A stretch of 64,000 nucleotides of DNA, taken from contig JANUWF010002356.1 in assembly GCA_026120185.1 (NCBI GenBank), positions 682,001 to 746,000 of the forward strand, read 5' to 3'. Position 1 is the first letter of the stretch. The number at the start of each line of letters is the position of its first letter. The DNA comes from Voacanga thouarsii (taxonomy: Eukaryota; Streptophyta; Magnoliopsida; Gentianales; Apocynaceae). The position numbers and the translations under genes were made by a program. The notes beneath the pieces were generated by a model. That model saw nothing but the letters and a program-made list of their open reading frames with translations. It was not told where the DNA came from and ran no database searches. This document shows, one piece after another, positions 34,331 through 46,513 of the stretch.

Positions 34331-36649
34331 ATGGACAGAGAAATAGGAGGGGCTGCAGGACTTTCAGTGGACGCTCATCCTATCAGACCATTCTTTCTTC
34401 CAAAATCGAGTTTTAGCAATTCATGTGATCAAGAAACTATGATTCTCAACTCTTTTGATGATCGAGTAATGCCACGGGTCGTGAATGAAATGGACTTCTT
34501 TGGGAACAAGAATAATTGCTCCAGAGATGCAACACCAAACGCTGGAATCAAGAACGAAGCAGCGCCTGATAGGGTTGAACTCATTGTCAATGTATGCTCT
34601 ATTGCTTTACCTATCTGCCTATTAGTATTCAAGATCTAAATCTTGCTTCTTTGATGATCACTACATATTATGAGAATATTTTTTCGTCTCTTGTGCATAT
34701 CTTTACTTATTTCTTGTTCTATTGGAATGAATCCTAGACTGGTTTAAATCTTCTTACTACCTCCACCACCGGAATCAATGACAAGTCCACTGCGGATGGC
34801 GATCCACCACCAAAACCAGATAACAAGAACGAAGTAAGATAGCAAAATGTTACGAGTAGATATGCTATTATGTATATGGCTCCCTCTACCCTATCCTTCG
34901 TTTGTCTACTTGGATATATATAGTCATATAGACCAACTTTTAAACTTCATTTCTGGTGCAGTTTGCAGTTCTAAAATCCGAGATAGACAAGATGAACACA
35001 GAAAACCAGCGTTTGAGGGCCATATTTGATCAAGTTAACGACAAATATCGTGCTTTACAGATGCATGTCTATCGAGTCATGCAGCATCAAAAAAATCCAA
35101 AAGCTGAAAATTCATCGGAGGACCACAAGGTACTTTACATGTTCTGATTGACCCAAGAGTAGACTTTGAAAGAACAAATGCTACAGTAAATTTTGGTAGA
35201 CGATGAACTGGTAATGTTTCCTGATTAGGCAATGAAGCCTGTGATGATCAGTTTAATTGTTTGTTAACCCTTGTTTCCTGAATCTATAGCTGAAAATTGA
35301 TGGGAAGCCCGAAGCTAAAAAACACCGACTACTGCTCCCCAGGGAATTTATGAATCTTGGTCAACTTGATATTGGTTACAAAGATCAACGTTCACGTTCA
35401 CGTTCAGATTCCGGAGAGCAGAATGGAGAAGGATCGGGCTCACCACCGTATGCAGAAGAGGTTTCAAAAGCCTGCTTATTGCGCAAGAAGAATAACGATG
35501 AAAATAGTTTACTTGATAAAAAATGCGGACAAATCCAAAGAGAAGACGTCCCAGAAAAAAAGGCACAAGAATGGAGTCCTAACAAAACACCCAGACTTCA
35601 TTCTCCTAACGATCTTGATCAGCAAGCCACAGAAGCTACAATGAGAAAGGCCCGCGTCTCAGTTCGAGCAAGATCTGAAGCACCCATGGTAAGTCCAATT
35701 CGAATGTCCAGTCACTTCAGTTACATGATCAAACATCTAGCTAGTATATATATAGTCTGTATCAGAAAACTTTCCCTCCTCGTTTTTGCTTCTTTATTTT
35801 TCATATATATATATGTGTGTGTGTGTGTTCTTCAGCCATTACTGTACGTTTTGCAGATCTCTGATGGTTGCCAATGGAGAAAGTATGGGCAAAAGATGGC
35901 AAAAGGAAATCCCTGCCCTCGAGCTTACTACCGTTGCACCATGGGAGTCGGATGTCCGGTTCGCAAACAAGTGAGTCCATTGCATATTTCATCTCTTTGA
36001 TCAAGTTTTCAATAAACGGACAATGGAGAATTCTGTTTCTTTTTAAAATCTAACGAGGAAGATGATTTCACAGGTGCAAAGGTGTGCAGAAGATCGTTCA
36101 ATCCTTACAACCACTTATGAAGGCCATCACAACCATCCACTCCCACCTGCAGCCTTGACAATGGCATCAACCACCTCCTCCGCAGCATCAATGCTATTAT
36201 CAGGCTCAATGCCGAGTGCAGACGGGCAAATGAACCCTAATATTCTCGCCAGAACTTTACTTCCCTGCTCTCCAAACTTGGCTGCCACAATTTCAGCTTC
36301 AGCACCATTTCCTACCATAACACTAGACCTCACCAACACCTCCAGCTCCAACATCCTAGAGCTCCAGAAACCACGAGGACAATTTGCCGTTCCATTTCTA
36401 AACCAACCTCACACTCTGCAACAGGTATTGAACCAATCACAGTTCTCTGGGCTTCAAAGCTCTCAAGAAATGATGAATGCAGCTACAGCAGCAATAACTT
36501 CAGATCCAAGCTTCACTGCAGCTCTAGTTGCAGCCATCACTTCCATCATGGGTAATGCTCAACCAAACACTACCAGTGGAAACCAAGTGAACACTTCAGG
36601 AAACAGTACAGAAAGCAATTTGGAAAACCCAAAATACTTCTTCCAATGA
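34331..36649 (+). CDS. Group IIb WRKY transcription factor (WRKY6/31/42-like)
   Basis: Six exons: 34331-34591, 34738-34833, 34962-35129, 35290-35688, 35857-35970, 36074-36649; 537 residues. Exon 3 encodes a leucine-zipper-like coiled coil ([18 protein letters not shown], about residues 122-150), usual for group IIb. A basic segment [15 protein letters not shown] leads into the DNA-binding domain: [20 protein letters not shown], then a zinc finger CTMGVGC … HHNH (C-X5-C-X23-H-X-H). The intron after VRKQ, before VQRCAEDR, is the family's V-type intron. The tail [17 protein letters not shown] and the alanine-rich [18 protein letters not shown] segment match the WRKY6/31/42 clade. Arabidopsis members act in the nucleus on W-boxes in phosphate, senescence and defence responses. 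The first zinc-finger spacer reads TMGVG, a small variant. The exact orthologue is uncertain. Confidence 0.93.
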
Positions 36650-39600
36650 AAAAAAAAATAGCATTTCTTCTACAAATTGAGGTTAAGGCTTGAATCATCC
36701 TTCTCTTGCACTTCATCTTTTTGCCTTTTTTGAGGAAATAAATTTCCAACAGTGTAAAGAGTATACTCCTTGCCATAAGTAATGCCAATAGATTACTTCA
36801 TTTTCAATTTGTCAATCATAAATGTCATCAAATCATGGATTGTATTAGTTAGTCACTCCCTCGAAGAACGGGAATTTAAAAGCAGGAGATAAAAGTTTAG
36901 AGCATTTGCTGCACGATATGTGGATTGGATGGACAGACATTCTGGAAATGGCAGTGATTTTGAGGATTTTGTCTAGTTTTGACGGTATTTTTCCCACGTA
37001 AAACTGTTGCATGTTTACCAGCGCTATTTTTCCATTTGTATTACACCCTGTTAGGGTTTCATGTTCCTGTACAAAACTCGATCTCTTTAAGTGGAGAGGA
37101 ATTTGTTTTATGTGATTTTGTTTGAATGTAATAAGAAATTATTAAATATATAAAATTAAAACTTAAGTAGGGATATGAGAAAATATGATATGTCATGAGT
37201 ATATAGCTGTTATCGAAAAATAAAAATTATTTAAATTAAATCTAAAATTTTAGATTAAAAAGAATTAGTGTCCAATTACACAAAGCATCAGAGGTAGGAG
37301 TTAAATTTATTATTAAAAAATGAAACTATTCGTGAACTTTATTACTAAAATTTAAGGAATTTAGTATCAATTGACATTCAATAAAAGCTGACACTTAATC
37401 CATCGATTATATAATCGGAATTAATTAGTGAATTACTACATTTTAATTATTAATTTCCTCTTTTCTTCTTTTATATTTTTGTGTTTTAAGAGTTTCTTAA
37501 TATAAATAAATAAATAATATTTGCTCATTTTATTTTTTAAGTTGAAATTTGGTAGTAACAATATTTTATTTAATTATTTTAAAGTTAGACTAATTACTTA
37601 ATATTTAGACAAGCTATTATATTTTATATAAAAAATAGAATCATAATTCTTAGAAATATGTTAATTTGTAACTCTTAATAATTCTCTTTGGTAGAATTAC
37701 ATCAATCACTTCGAAAAAGGTCTTTTAAGTTTTTCATTCATGTCCCTAAGTAAGTATTCATAGACTATAATAAATCCTCGAGAAGAAAAAGTTTTACAAA
37801 AAAATAAAGAATTTTTATATCGCGTTATTGAGGACCTTGTTTGAAAGAAATACGCGGATCAAGAACTTTACCAGAACTAACTAATAAAAGGCCTAAAGCC
37901 GAAAATGATCCTAGAAACCAATCTCGATGGGGAAAAAATCTCAATATCGTATTTGGCTAGAAGAAAAAAAAAGGAAAAAAAGTGAAAAGAGAAAACTTAG
38001 AAAAAAAAAAAAAAAATCCAGAAATCTCGATAGCCCAAGGCCGCAAACTGCTGCGTAGGGATTTAAATACATCCGATGGGCCGCATTCAAATAATTCAGG
38101 CCCACCAGAGAAAATTAGGTTCTGTTCCTTCCGATGATCCGCTAAAGGGTTAATTCCATTAGACCCCTAAACTTTTCCCGCAAAGCAGACTGCCCCCTAA
38201 TTGTTCAGGCAGTTGTAACAATGTTCCCCTTTGATCTTAGTATAATTGTACCAATTAACTATAATCTCTATTAGACCTAATGCTATCCAATCCACGAGTT
38301 GATTTTTGCGTCGAGACTTTGTAAAAAGACCCAAATTTAGGTTATTGACGTTGGTGAAAATAAATATTTTCTTTTATAATATCCTGGCATAAAAACGAAA
38401 TTTAAAAAGATTTCTTACTTGAATTTTTCAAAAGTATTCTAAAATTTGAAATTTTAGTCATTTTCTTTTAGAAACAATACTATGCTTTAAGGAAAAATAT
38501 ATGGGATTCGAGCCTAAAGTGTATCAAAATATACTTGGATATGGATTATTTTGAGATAAATTTATTTAAATAATAATAAAAAATATAAAAATTGAAATCA
38601 AATATAGAATCCAAGTAAGTCAAAGAGAAATGATATGACGTGTTTTAAGTATACAATGATTTTTAAAATATGAAAATATTTTAATTGCTCCTTGGGCAAA
38701 GACTTCGAATTTACTGTCTTCTCTGTAAGTTATTGCTTCATTCTCTTTGTTTTCACTGAAGAATCTATGCCTATGCTGTAGAGCTACAATTTTCTCGCTT
38801 TAATTTGCTTAGATTATCGGGACTCTTAAGCCCCCTCTACCTTGTCCATGTGATCTGAAGAATTTCTTGGCAAATTATAGCCAAATTTGGTGAATCTAGG
38901 GAGGCCTAATGAAATTGGAATGGATTGTTATGGTGATCAACTTTCTGTGTAGACGAAGGTGACTTGATCATGAAATCAAGAACTCTGGTGTTACTGTTGC
39001 AAAGCAGAGATGGTCATAGTTTGGGTGAACGATTCCTTCCTTGTACAGTTTCATGTTGCTTTCTTTTTCATTTTCAGGTATGCATTGCTGGGGATTTTGA
39101 TTGCTAAATTATTCGTAGCATGACTTCTTAGGTGGAAAACATAGTCATAGGATTACCCCTTTTCGCTTTTCCAGTTTGGATCACTATATGTGTGTTCGTT
39201 GCTTTTCTGTTTCCGCACTTTGATGATGTGTAACTACAGAATGTTCAACTTGCTTTCCAAAAGCTCGCAGAGGCATTATTTTCCAGATAGATATAAAGAT
39301 GATTCAAAGGTAATTGACTCCTCCCCTTTTCCATTGATGTATTTTGTTTTCCTTCCAAACTAAGGCTCAAGAAAATACAGAGAGGATTGAACCCTTTTCA
39401 GTCAAATTTGCAAAGAGTGCTAGTAAACTAATAGGTGTATGCAACAGAAATTCGTGTTCAATGTACCAAACCAGTTTTAGTTCTGAAACCCAACACAAAG
39501 TTGAGGTCACATACCTTGAATTTGATATGCCAAACCTAGGGCTGTGTCCATTGTTTCATTGGAAAGTTAGGTACAAGTCTTGAAATGCAATTTAAGCGGG

Positions 39601-40295
39601 CTATTTGGGCACATGATAAAATCATGTCGAGAAGCCGCCTACTTTCCTTTCTATGTTGAAGTCCTTAACTCACTCTTTTATTATATTCTTCACGGAACCA
39701 TGGAATTGCTGGTGATTTTTTGTTTTGAAATTTGGCTCACAGGTCATCTTAATCATATATACTACTTTGTTAGGTGGAAATTCTTCATTTTGATTGGTTG
39801 CGTGACATAATGCTGAAGGAACAACGCATACATAAATCCAAGTCCAAGGCCTAAGTTTTTAGAAATCTGATAATCCCTGTCTTAGGATAGATCAAGAACT
39901 GGACGGATATAGGTATAAACAGAAAAAAAAAGATGAAGATTTGACACTCAATTGTCTTATCCCTTAAGGAGTGACATTGATACCTAGTTCAAATCCCAGA
40001 ACAGGACGGTGGGCAGAGAGGATGTACCAAATTGGCTGTACCTTTGAAACACACCTAAACAACATTGGTGGTATCATTTTGTGCAGACAGCTATTTTATT
40101 TTGTATAGTCTTTATTTTATATCAATATAGTACATGATAATGTTGCATATGTACATTTGAATAGATTTTACTTATATAAAAATCAAAATTTACCACTCGG
40201 TCTTTAGCAACCAAAAGCAAATGGGGATGAGGTTCCCATGTCCAACTATACCTTACATGTAACTTCGTGATAAGGATCTGTATTTTTGAATCTTC
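36650..40295. other. Long intergenic stretch 3' of the WRKY gene
   Basis: No gene is recognised. 37100-38000 is AT-rich. 38030-38330 is GC-richer and contains a TTAATTCCATTAGACCCCTA-type repeat. 38690-39830 looks transcript-like (moderate GC, candidate splice borders) but has no coding frame I can place. A box-B-like GTTCAAATCCC occurs near 39990. Confidence 0.4.
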
Positions 40296-40655
40296 TCATG
40301 GATGATGCTGTGGTGTGACACCACCATTAACCTGGGACTTCGCTGACAATTCTGCTTGATCCAACTGAGGAGGGCCCTGATGGCTTTTCGGTGATGATAA
40401 GGAGGCTCCTTTAATCCCTTGCTTTGCTTGCAGCTTACACTTTCCAAGCTTGAAGGACTTTGAATCCTCATGAGAATCAGCACCGTCTAGGTTTTTACAG
40501 TTAATTCCATCTCATTTTGTCAGGGGTATATCATATGACGGTTGTGTTCTTTTTCTCTTTTTCATCAGAATCCACTTTGTGACTGGTTTATCCAACCCTT
40601 CTGCTGTTACTTTGCTTTGATCCCTTCCTTTGAATTCTTCACCCGCACTGGCAGG
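40296..40655 (-). pseudogene. Coding-like exon with one internal stop; unrecognised gene remnant
   Basis: On the minus strand, after an acceptor-like TTTTTTAG, 120 codons run in one frame to a final TGA at 40296-40298, broken once by TGA at 40512-40514. The frame has protein-like composition: EEFKGRDQSKVTAEGLDKPV, TKWILMKKRKRTQ, then after the stop DGADSHEDSKSFKLGK and a glutamine/proline/histidine-rich end (GPPQLDQ, GVTPQHHP). It looks like the basic-polar C-terminal exon of a nuclear protein. No upstream exons were found, so this is likely a fragment or a decayed duplicate. The family is not recognised. Confidence 0.35.
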
Positions 40656-42312
40656 CTAAAAAAGTTGGACTAATAGTACGCTTTCGAGCTTGACAATACT
40701 TTTGCTAGAGCTCCTATAGAATATCGTAATTGCTTAGTGCCTACATCTTTTAAACACAATGTGCTACCTACTTTACTGCCTCAAACACCTTCATTTTTTC
40801 CATTTGGTCAGTTTTCCTCTCTTAAATTTTCTTTTATCAGTAAGATAGAAGAAAAAATCGTAATTTGCATAATAACTTTATTTAAAGACGTGATTATAAG
40901 AATATTTTTTTTTCTAATAATATCGTATACAAATTTTTTGATTTGTACAATTAAGTTACTCCCTTAGCAGTATGCGTTCCCACTAATTTTGAAATGAAAT
41001 AGTTTCAATTACTCCTTGTTTCATCAAATTGGCCAGTAGCGTTTGTATTTATTTTGCTTAGGGTTCTGTTTCAAGTTGGATTGCGATATCTTTCAAAATC
41101 TGAATGAGGATTATTTTAAAGTGGCAAGATATAATTAGATTGATCAAATTGTTGAAATGGATCCTGTTTTTGTCATTCTCTGGCTTTTGGTACGTAATGA
41201 AGTGGATTTACTTGTCAACCTTGTTTTTTTCTTGATTGATGTCCTGGAACTCCAATAATTTTCCCTTGATCTTGGAATCTTTGGCTTGAACTAGAAGCAC
41301 AAGCAGACAAAAACAACATTTTGGAAGTAATATCTAGGCCTGCTGAATTATGGCAGCTTGAAAAATTATTACCAACTGCTACATAATTCTAATGCCCTCA
41401 TTAACTCCATCTGTGTCCTTAGCACCCCCCCCCACCGCCGGGGGCACCCATAGAGTCGTGAGAATTACTTTAACAAACGATATAAAGTTCTTGATGTTGT
41501 TATAACCCTATACCTGCTGCTGCCCTCTTTGCAGTCACCAAACTAATTCGTTCTAGGCACTATGTTGCTGGCAAGAACTGGCACAGCTCTTGAAACCTAA
41601 TTGGGAATTAGTGATTTTTCTTTTTGCCCATGTTTCTCACCAGACTAGGCACTTGGTCTAGAATAGATTACTAGCAATAACATGACTAATTGCCTTGGAA
41701 AAAATCAATCTGACCAAAATCATGTGAACACAAACACTTTTTCTTTGTTCACACTTAATATTGAATCCATTCTTTAACCAAAAAAGGTCAACAGATTTAA
41801 ATGGAAATCTCCCAACGTTGTAAAGTGGACCTCGAAACATAAACATTTCTTGGTTACTGTACTTAACCTCAAGAAAAGTCAAAATCAAAGTTACCAAAAC
41901 AAAAAACAGAGACATTCCTAGGCAATTGTACCTTGCTAGAACCAAGAAAGGGGGGTAGGAACCTCTCTTACCCTGTTATTGCACAAACAAGAAATGCCAA
42001 TTAACAAAATTCCACCTTCAGTTGAACATCTTAAACTCTTCCGTGCAAGAATGGGTGCAGTCTTATTACACAATTTAATTAGTTGTGTCTTTTTTAATAA
42101 TTACATTATGAGTAAATGATCGAAAAATTAAATTATTCTCACAATTAAAATCAAATTGAAATACATCATCGATTAGTTCGAACTATCTCTCAAGGCTATT
42201 AACTGTAGGACAGTAGTAGTACTATCCGTAGATCAAAAGGAAAACGCGCCGCAACGTGACAATGGAGCAGTATGGTTGGTGGATAAGGGAGAGGAGTTAG
42301 CGCAATCAAAGG
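40656..42312. other. Intergenic stretch upstream of the MAPKKK promoter
   Basis: AT-rich, with a C-run/GC patch at 41422-41450. A minus-strand frame at 41658-41945 shows no family. No gene is supported. Confidence 0.45.
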
Positions 42313-42326
42313 CACGTGCCCACGTG
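42313..42326. promoter_or_regulatory. Paired G-box/ABRE motifs upstream of the MAPKKK
   Basis: Two CACGTG hexamers (42313-42318 and 42321-42326) are separated by two bases, about 420 bases upstream of the kinase ATG. Paired ABRE-type G-boxes can confer ABA response. MAPKKK17 and 18 of Arabidopsis are ABA-induced, so this fits the downstream gene. Confidence 0.55.
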
Positions 42327-42629
42327 TTCTCATTATGTGAATCGAGTTTTATTTAGAGCCAAGAAAGCGCCGTCCGTAGTCGGCCAAGTCTCGTGGCTGT
42401 CAACTCTTTACTGCTTTTGCCACTTGGTTTACTCCCATCTTAAGCATTCTCTTCTCTCTTCCTCGTGGGGGAAAGTGCAAGAAACCAAAGAATTATTCTC
42501 AAGTGAAAGAAGAAATCTACGGCCGTCATAGGACAATGCAAGAAAGATTCTTTGCATAAAGACACCCAAGACACCAACCAAAAGAACAAAGACACCTAAT
42601 AGGTACAAACACCACAGTGAATTTCAGCA

Positions 42630-42637
42630 TATAAATA
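42630..42637 (+). promoter_or_regulatory. TATA box of the MAPKKK gene
   Basis: TATAAATA lies 110 bases upstream of the start codon, in a suitable place for a 5' UTR of about 80 bases. Confidence 0.6.
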
Positions 42638-42746
42638 CACTTCTTGTCCGAAGCCTAGACTAAGGTTTAACCCACAACACAAGCTTATTCGTTATTCCTC
42701 CTCCTTCTCCTCTTCCTCCTTTTCCAGTTTCTCTCTGTTCTCTTCC

Positions 42747-44159
42747 ATGGGGTGGTGGACTAGGGGTGCAACCCTTGGACGAGGGTCCTCCGCCTCGGTC
42801 TCTCTTGCTACAGGGGTCTCTGGTGAGCTCTTTGCGGTGAAGTCTGCTGAGCTTTCTTGTTCTGGGTTTTTGCAGAAAGAGCAGAGTTTGATCTCTCAAC
42901 TTAGCTCTGCGTATATAGTTGAGTACATAGGCTCTGATATTACATGTGAGAGTGGTAAGCCTGTGTACAATCTCTTGATGGAGTACATGCCTGGTGGGAC
43001 ACTTTCTGAACTGATCAAGAAGCAGGGAGGTTCATTGCGCGAGTCTATGATTCAATTGTATGCTCACCAAATCTTGCAAGGCTTGGAATATCTTCATTTG
43101 AATGGGATAGCACACTGTGATATCAAGGGCCAGAATGTCTTGATTGGAGAAGAGGGTGCTAAAATTGCTGATTTGGGGTGTGCTCGGCTGGTGGAAGATC
43201 AAAACTCTGTCAAGCCCATGATTTCTGGTACACCAATTTTCATGGCACCGGAGGTTGCTCGTGGTGAAGAGCAGGGGTTTGCAGCTGATATCTGGGCTCT
43301 TGGGTGTACAATTATTGAAATGGCCACAGGAGCTAGTCCTTGGCCAGAAATGAATGATCCTGTTTCTGCTCTGTACAGAATTGGTTACTCAGGTGATGTG
43401 CCAGAGTTTCCTAGGTGGTTGTCTACTAATGCTAAAGAATTCTTGAACAAGTGCTTGAGGAGAGATGCAAAGGAGAGATGGACAGCAAGACAACTCCTCG
43501 AACACCCATTTTTCCATGGTATAGGGTCTAACTCGTGGGAGGAAACCAAGCTTGTTAGAAGCTCTCCTACCAGTACATTAGATCAAGGCTTCTGGGATTC
43601 CACGGAAGTATCTGAATTTTCCCAAGATTCATCTCGCATCATTTGTTCATTCAGTTCTCCAGCAGATAGGATCAAGCAGTTGATTGGAGATGATGTTTCA
43701 AATCTACCCAATTGGACAGAGGGTGAAGATTGGGTGACCGTCAGAAGCATTGTCCAAGAGGAAAATACACAAATTCTGGAGGAAATTCATATTGTCGAGG
43801 AACAAGATTATGGAGTAACGATGTCTACTGAATCTTTACTGTCTTCGGTAGCCTGTGTAGAAGAGCTTGCCAGCTCAATTACCATTGACGATTTAGTGTT
43901 AAATTCTTTCATAGATGATGAGATTGACAGTACTAGAAATCTTGCTATTAGCATTGATCATATAATGTACTCTGAGATTGTTGAAGATGCTGTTGTATTG
44001 AAAATTCTTGATTCTGAAATAAAGATTATGGAAGTTTTGCAGCTATTCATTTTGAAATTTTCTATAAATTATTTATTTTTATTTTATTATTTCATGCGTC
44101 GAGTCTTGAATCTCCTAGACTACAAGGGGTCATTCATTCCATCAGGGTATCGACTTTAG
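42747..44159 (+). CDS. MAPKKK17/18-like (MEKK-subfamily) protein kinase
   Basis: Intronless gene, 470 residues, as is usual for the MAPKKK15-21 clade. Kinase domain about residues 3-260: glycine loop GRGSSASV (11-18), AVK lysine 32, catalytic HCDIKGQN (Asp125), magnesium-binding DLG (Asp142, in place of DFG), and GTPIFMAPE (161-169) before the MEKK signature GFAADIWALGCTIIEMATG. A C-terminal motif PNWTEGEDWVTVR near residue 330 resembles clade members. In Arabidopsis these kinases act in ABA signalling through MKK3 and group C MAP kinases. Beyond about residue 430 the protein has an unusual hydrophobic stretch (LQLFILKFSINYLFLFYYF) and a basic tail, and it is longer than the Arabidopsis proteins (about 340-370). 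That end might be derived from former 3' UTR. Confidence 0.9.
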   Translation: MGWWTRGATLGRGSSASVSLATGVSGELFAVKSAELSCSGFLQKEQSLISQLSSAYIVEYIGSDITCESGKPVYNLLMEYMPGGTLSELIKKQGGSLRESMIQLYAHQILQGLEYLHLNGIAHCDIKGQNVLIGEEGAKIADLGCARLVEDQNSVKPMISGTPIFMAPEVARGEEQGFAADIWALGCTIIEMATGASPWPEMNDPVSALYRIGYSGDVPEFPRWLSTNAKEFLNKCLRRDAKERWTARQLLEHPFFHGIGSNSWEETKLVRSSPTSTLDQGFWDSTEVSEFSQDSSRIICSFSSPADRIKQLIGDDVSNLPNWTEGEDWVTVRSIVQEENTQILEEIHIVEEQDYGVTMSTESLLSSVACVEELASSITIDDLVLNSFIDDEIDSTRNLAISIDHIMYSEIVEDAVVLKILDSEIKIMEVLQLFILKFSINYLFLFYYFMRRVLNLLDYKGSFIPSGYRL

Positions 44160-45968
44160 TTGCCATTTCTTCTATGATGATAGACTTTGATTGTTCCATA
44201 ACCATTTGTTTATATATTTTCTGTTTCTCCGTTTGATTATTCTGTTTCTCGTCGGCGTTTCAAGCGTGCCGGATGGGTAAATTGACCTCAGCGGAGGATT
44301 GGCCCTTCTGTTGAGCTTGGGAAAGTTATGACTTTGATGAAGTCAATTATTCAAGTCAACCTCTCTCTCTCTCGTCCACACTTCCTCAATGAACAGGAAA
44401 TACTACTTTTTCATATAAATTTGATGGTCAACTTAGGCTTTCCAGAAACTGGTTTATTCTAGAAAACAGACAAACAATACCGACTCTTATCAAGTCAACC
44501 ACCAATCCATTTTCAGTCCTTAAGCCATCGAATATGGTCAAGTCCACCATGCTATGGGTCTATGGCCTTCGTGAATTTGTGAAATTTTTTTCCTTTATTT
44601 TTTAATTTTCAGTTTATTGTTTCAAAACATAAATATCACTAAATTATGTTTAAGGTACATATCAATCTAATGATAACGTGCATGTAGGTTTCTTTGACTG
44701 TCTTCTTCTATCCTTAGGAATATATATTAAGGGTGATATGATATGCCCTTTGGAGAGTTTGGGAGAGAGTATTTGCAACTTTCGGTTGCCAACTTCTTTT
44801 CCAAATGGACCAAGAACAATGTGTGGGTCATTTCAGTGTTGGCCAAGACACTACTAGAGAAGGAAATGCTTTGATGCAATAGTAAAAGCACCAGCTATCT
44901 TAACCCTATGGTTGTGTAAACTTATCCAAATGGGAAACAAGTTTTATTGCATAGGGTCCAAATCCAGAATTGGCCTAACCTTTCATGTCAACCAAGCTAT
45001 TTGCCAAACTTTTCAAGACCATAATGGGATTTCTATATTCCCAATAGATCATACTGGAAGATGAATATCAGCCATCTATAGTACCTTTTATTCCAAGAAC
45101 TGTGCATTTTGTAGCCGGATTCCCGCTGACTTCAGCAATGACTTCATCTCATCTTTGTTTCTGACCTCTCCTACCACATTTAGTGCGCATGGACACTAGT
45201 TATTCCTTTGAATCGGTGTTCTTCTCACGCATGATAAACATTGCACAGTGCCCACGGAGCAATCGGTATAGTAGAAAAAGGTGAGTTTTTCTAACTCCAT
45301 ATTATATATTTTGCGATTTATATTTTTTATCGAGCTCAAGAAATAGTAGAATTGATCGTGGAGATATTCATGATAGAGTGTTATCTAAACATTATAAAAT
45401 TGTATTTTCTTAATTTGATTTGAGAATTATTTGAGTTGAAATTTTGACATTATCTCATCATGATTTTTTAATATTTACAGGCATAAATTCTTCTCAATTG
45501 GGTGCGATTTTAGGACATATAGAGATAGCGGAATGTAAAGATATGCATCACACAAAATTCGTACCCCTGCCCTTTATTTTACTATGTAGTTTCCTGCCAA
45601 CAACGAAGGAGTCGTTAATCAAAGAGGATTTTTGATTGACTGAAGTTTGACGCCCATCTGGTCTGGTTTTTAAAGCCATGCCTGAAGCCACTTGCATTTA
45701 GAAAATCTCTTCAAGTTTTTCAAAGAACAGAAAGTAGTTAATGATAGGCAAAGAAAAGAACTTCAGGAAAGATTGCATCGTTATCCTAAGGATATGTAAT
45801 CTTTGATTCTTCTGAAATTTACATGTTCATTCTTGAATCCGTTTTGTATTCTTTTCTGAACTTTTCTGTTCCAATATGTTCCCCTCCTCCTCTTGATGCA
45901 CCCTGCACTTTTATTATTGGTATCCTGCTAAGGAGCTTCTTTCAGATGGTTCTGGGGAAGCTTTCGTG
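44160..45968. other. Intergenic DNA between the MAPKKK and BAP31-like genes
   Basis: No coding frame of recognisable type. It includes the MAPKKK 3' flank, a short CT tract near 44360, and the 3' flank of the minus-strand BAP31-like gene on the right. No repeats with clear ends were seen. Confidence 0.5.
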
Positions 45969-46513
45969 TTAACAGAGCCCTTGCTTTTCAGGTCCGGACT
46001 CCCAGTTCCATGGTTTAATTTCTTTGTTGCATCTAAACTCTTCCTTAGAAAGCTCCTTTATATAGTAATGAATTCTATCAATCAGCAATCCCAGAAACAA
46101 AGAAAAACCTGCACAGCATAAAAAAGAACCCCATGTCATTTTCAGCCTCATAGCTGAATTTTTCTCACATATGTGAAAATTCACAGCTTTCCTTGGAATA
46201 ACCATGGTATAGGAGAGTAAGAGAACTTACCCAAGAGACAGGCTTCAAGAAGATGATTAACCAAGAGGACCTCTTCAGTGGAACTAATAGTGCCTGAATC
46301 GGTTGAACGTTTTTGAATTTTGGCTACATTATAGAGAAAGGATATCAAGATCATGAACAAAGTTGCTCCAACAGTCTTGGAAATCACAGGTCCTCGACCC
46401 TGCTTCATTTTATCCAACAGCATAACTAGGGGATTTCTCTGTGGTGTTCTAAACAAAAGGGTTAATATCACCACCACTTCTGCAAATACAAGTACAAACA
46501 ATGGTTGAATCAT
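45969..46513 (-). CDS. Short BAP31-like ER membrane protein
   Basis: Two exons on the minus strand, 46231-46513 and 45969-46108 (GT-AG, phase 1), encode 140 residues. Three hydrophobic segments are visible: MIQPLFVLVFAEVVVILTLL at the N-terminus, about 45-62 (VGATLFMILISFLYNVAKI), and about 92-105 across the splice (GFSLFLGLLIDRIHYY). The LLEACLL–GFSLFLGLLIDRIHYYI junction matches the core of BAP31/BCAP31 proteins, which chaperone or export membrane cargo at the ER. The long cytosolic coiled coil and KKxx signal of full BAP31 are absent, as in short plant BAP31-like proteins. The start is the first ATG ahead of the first membrane segment. Confidence 0.85.

Noticed and set aside
37650..37960. 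Segment looking like plastid-derived DNA
   Set aside because: The style of sequence suggested an organelle insertion, but I could not match it to any plastid gene I know. A search against plastid and mitochondrial genomes would decide.
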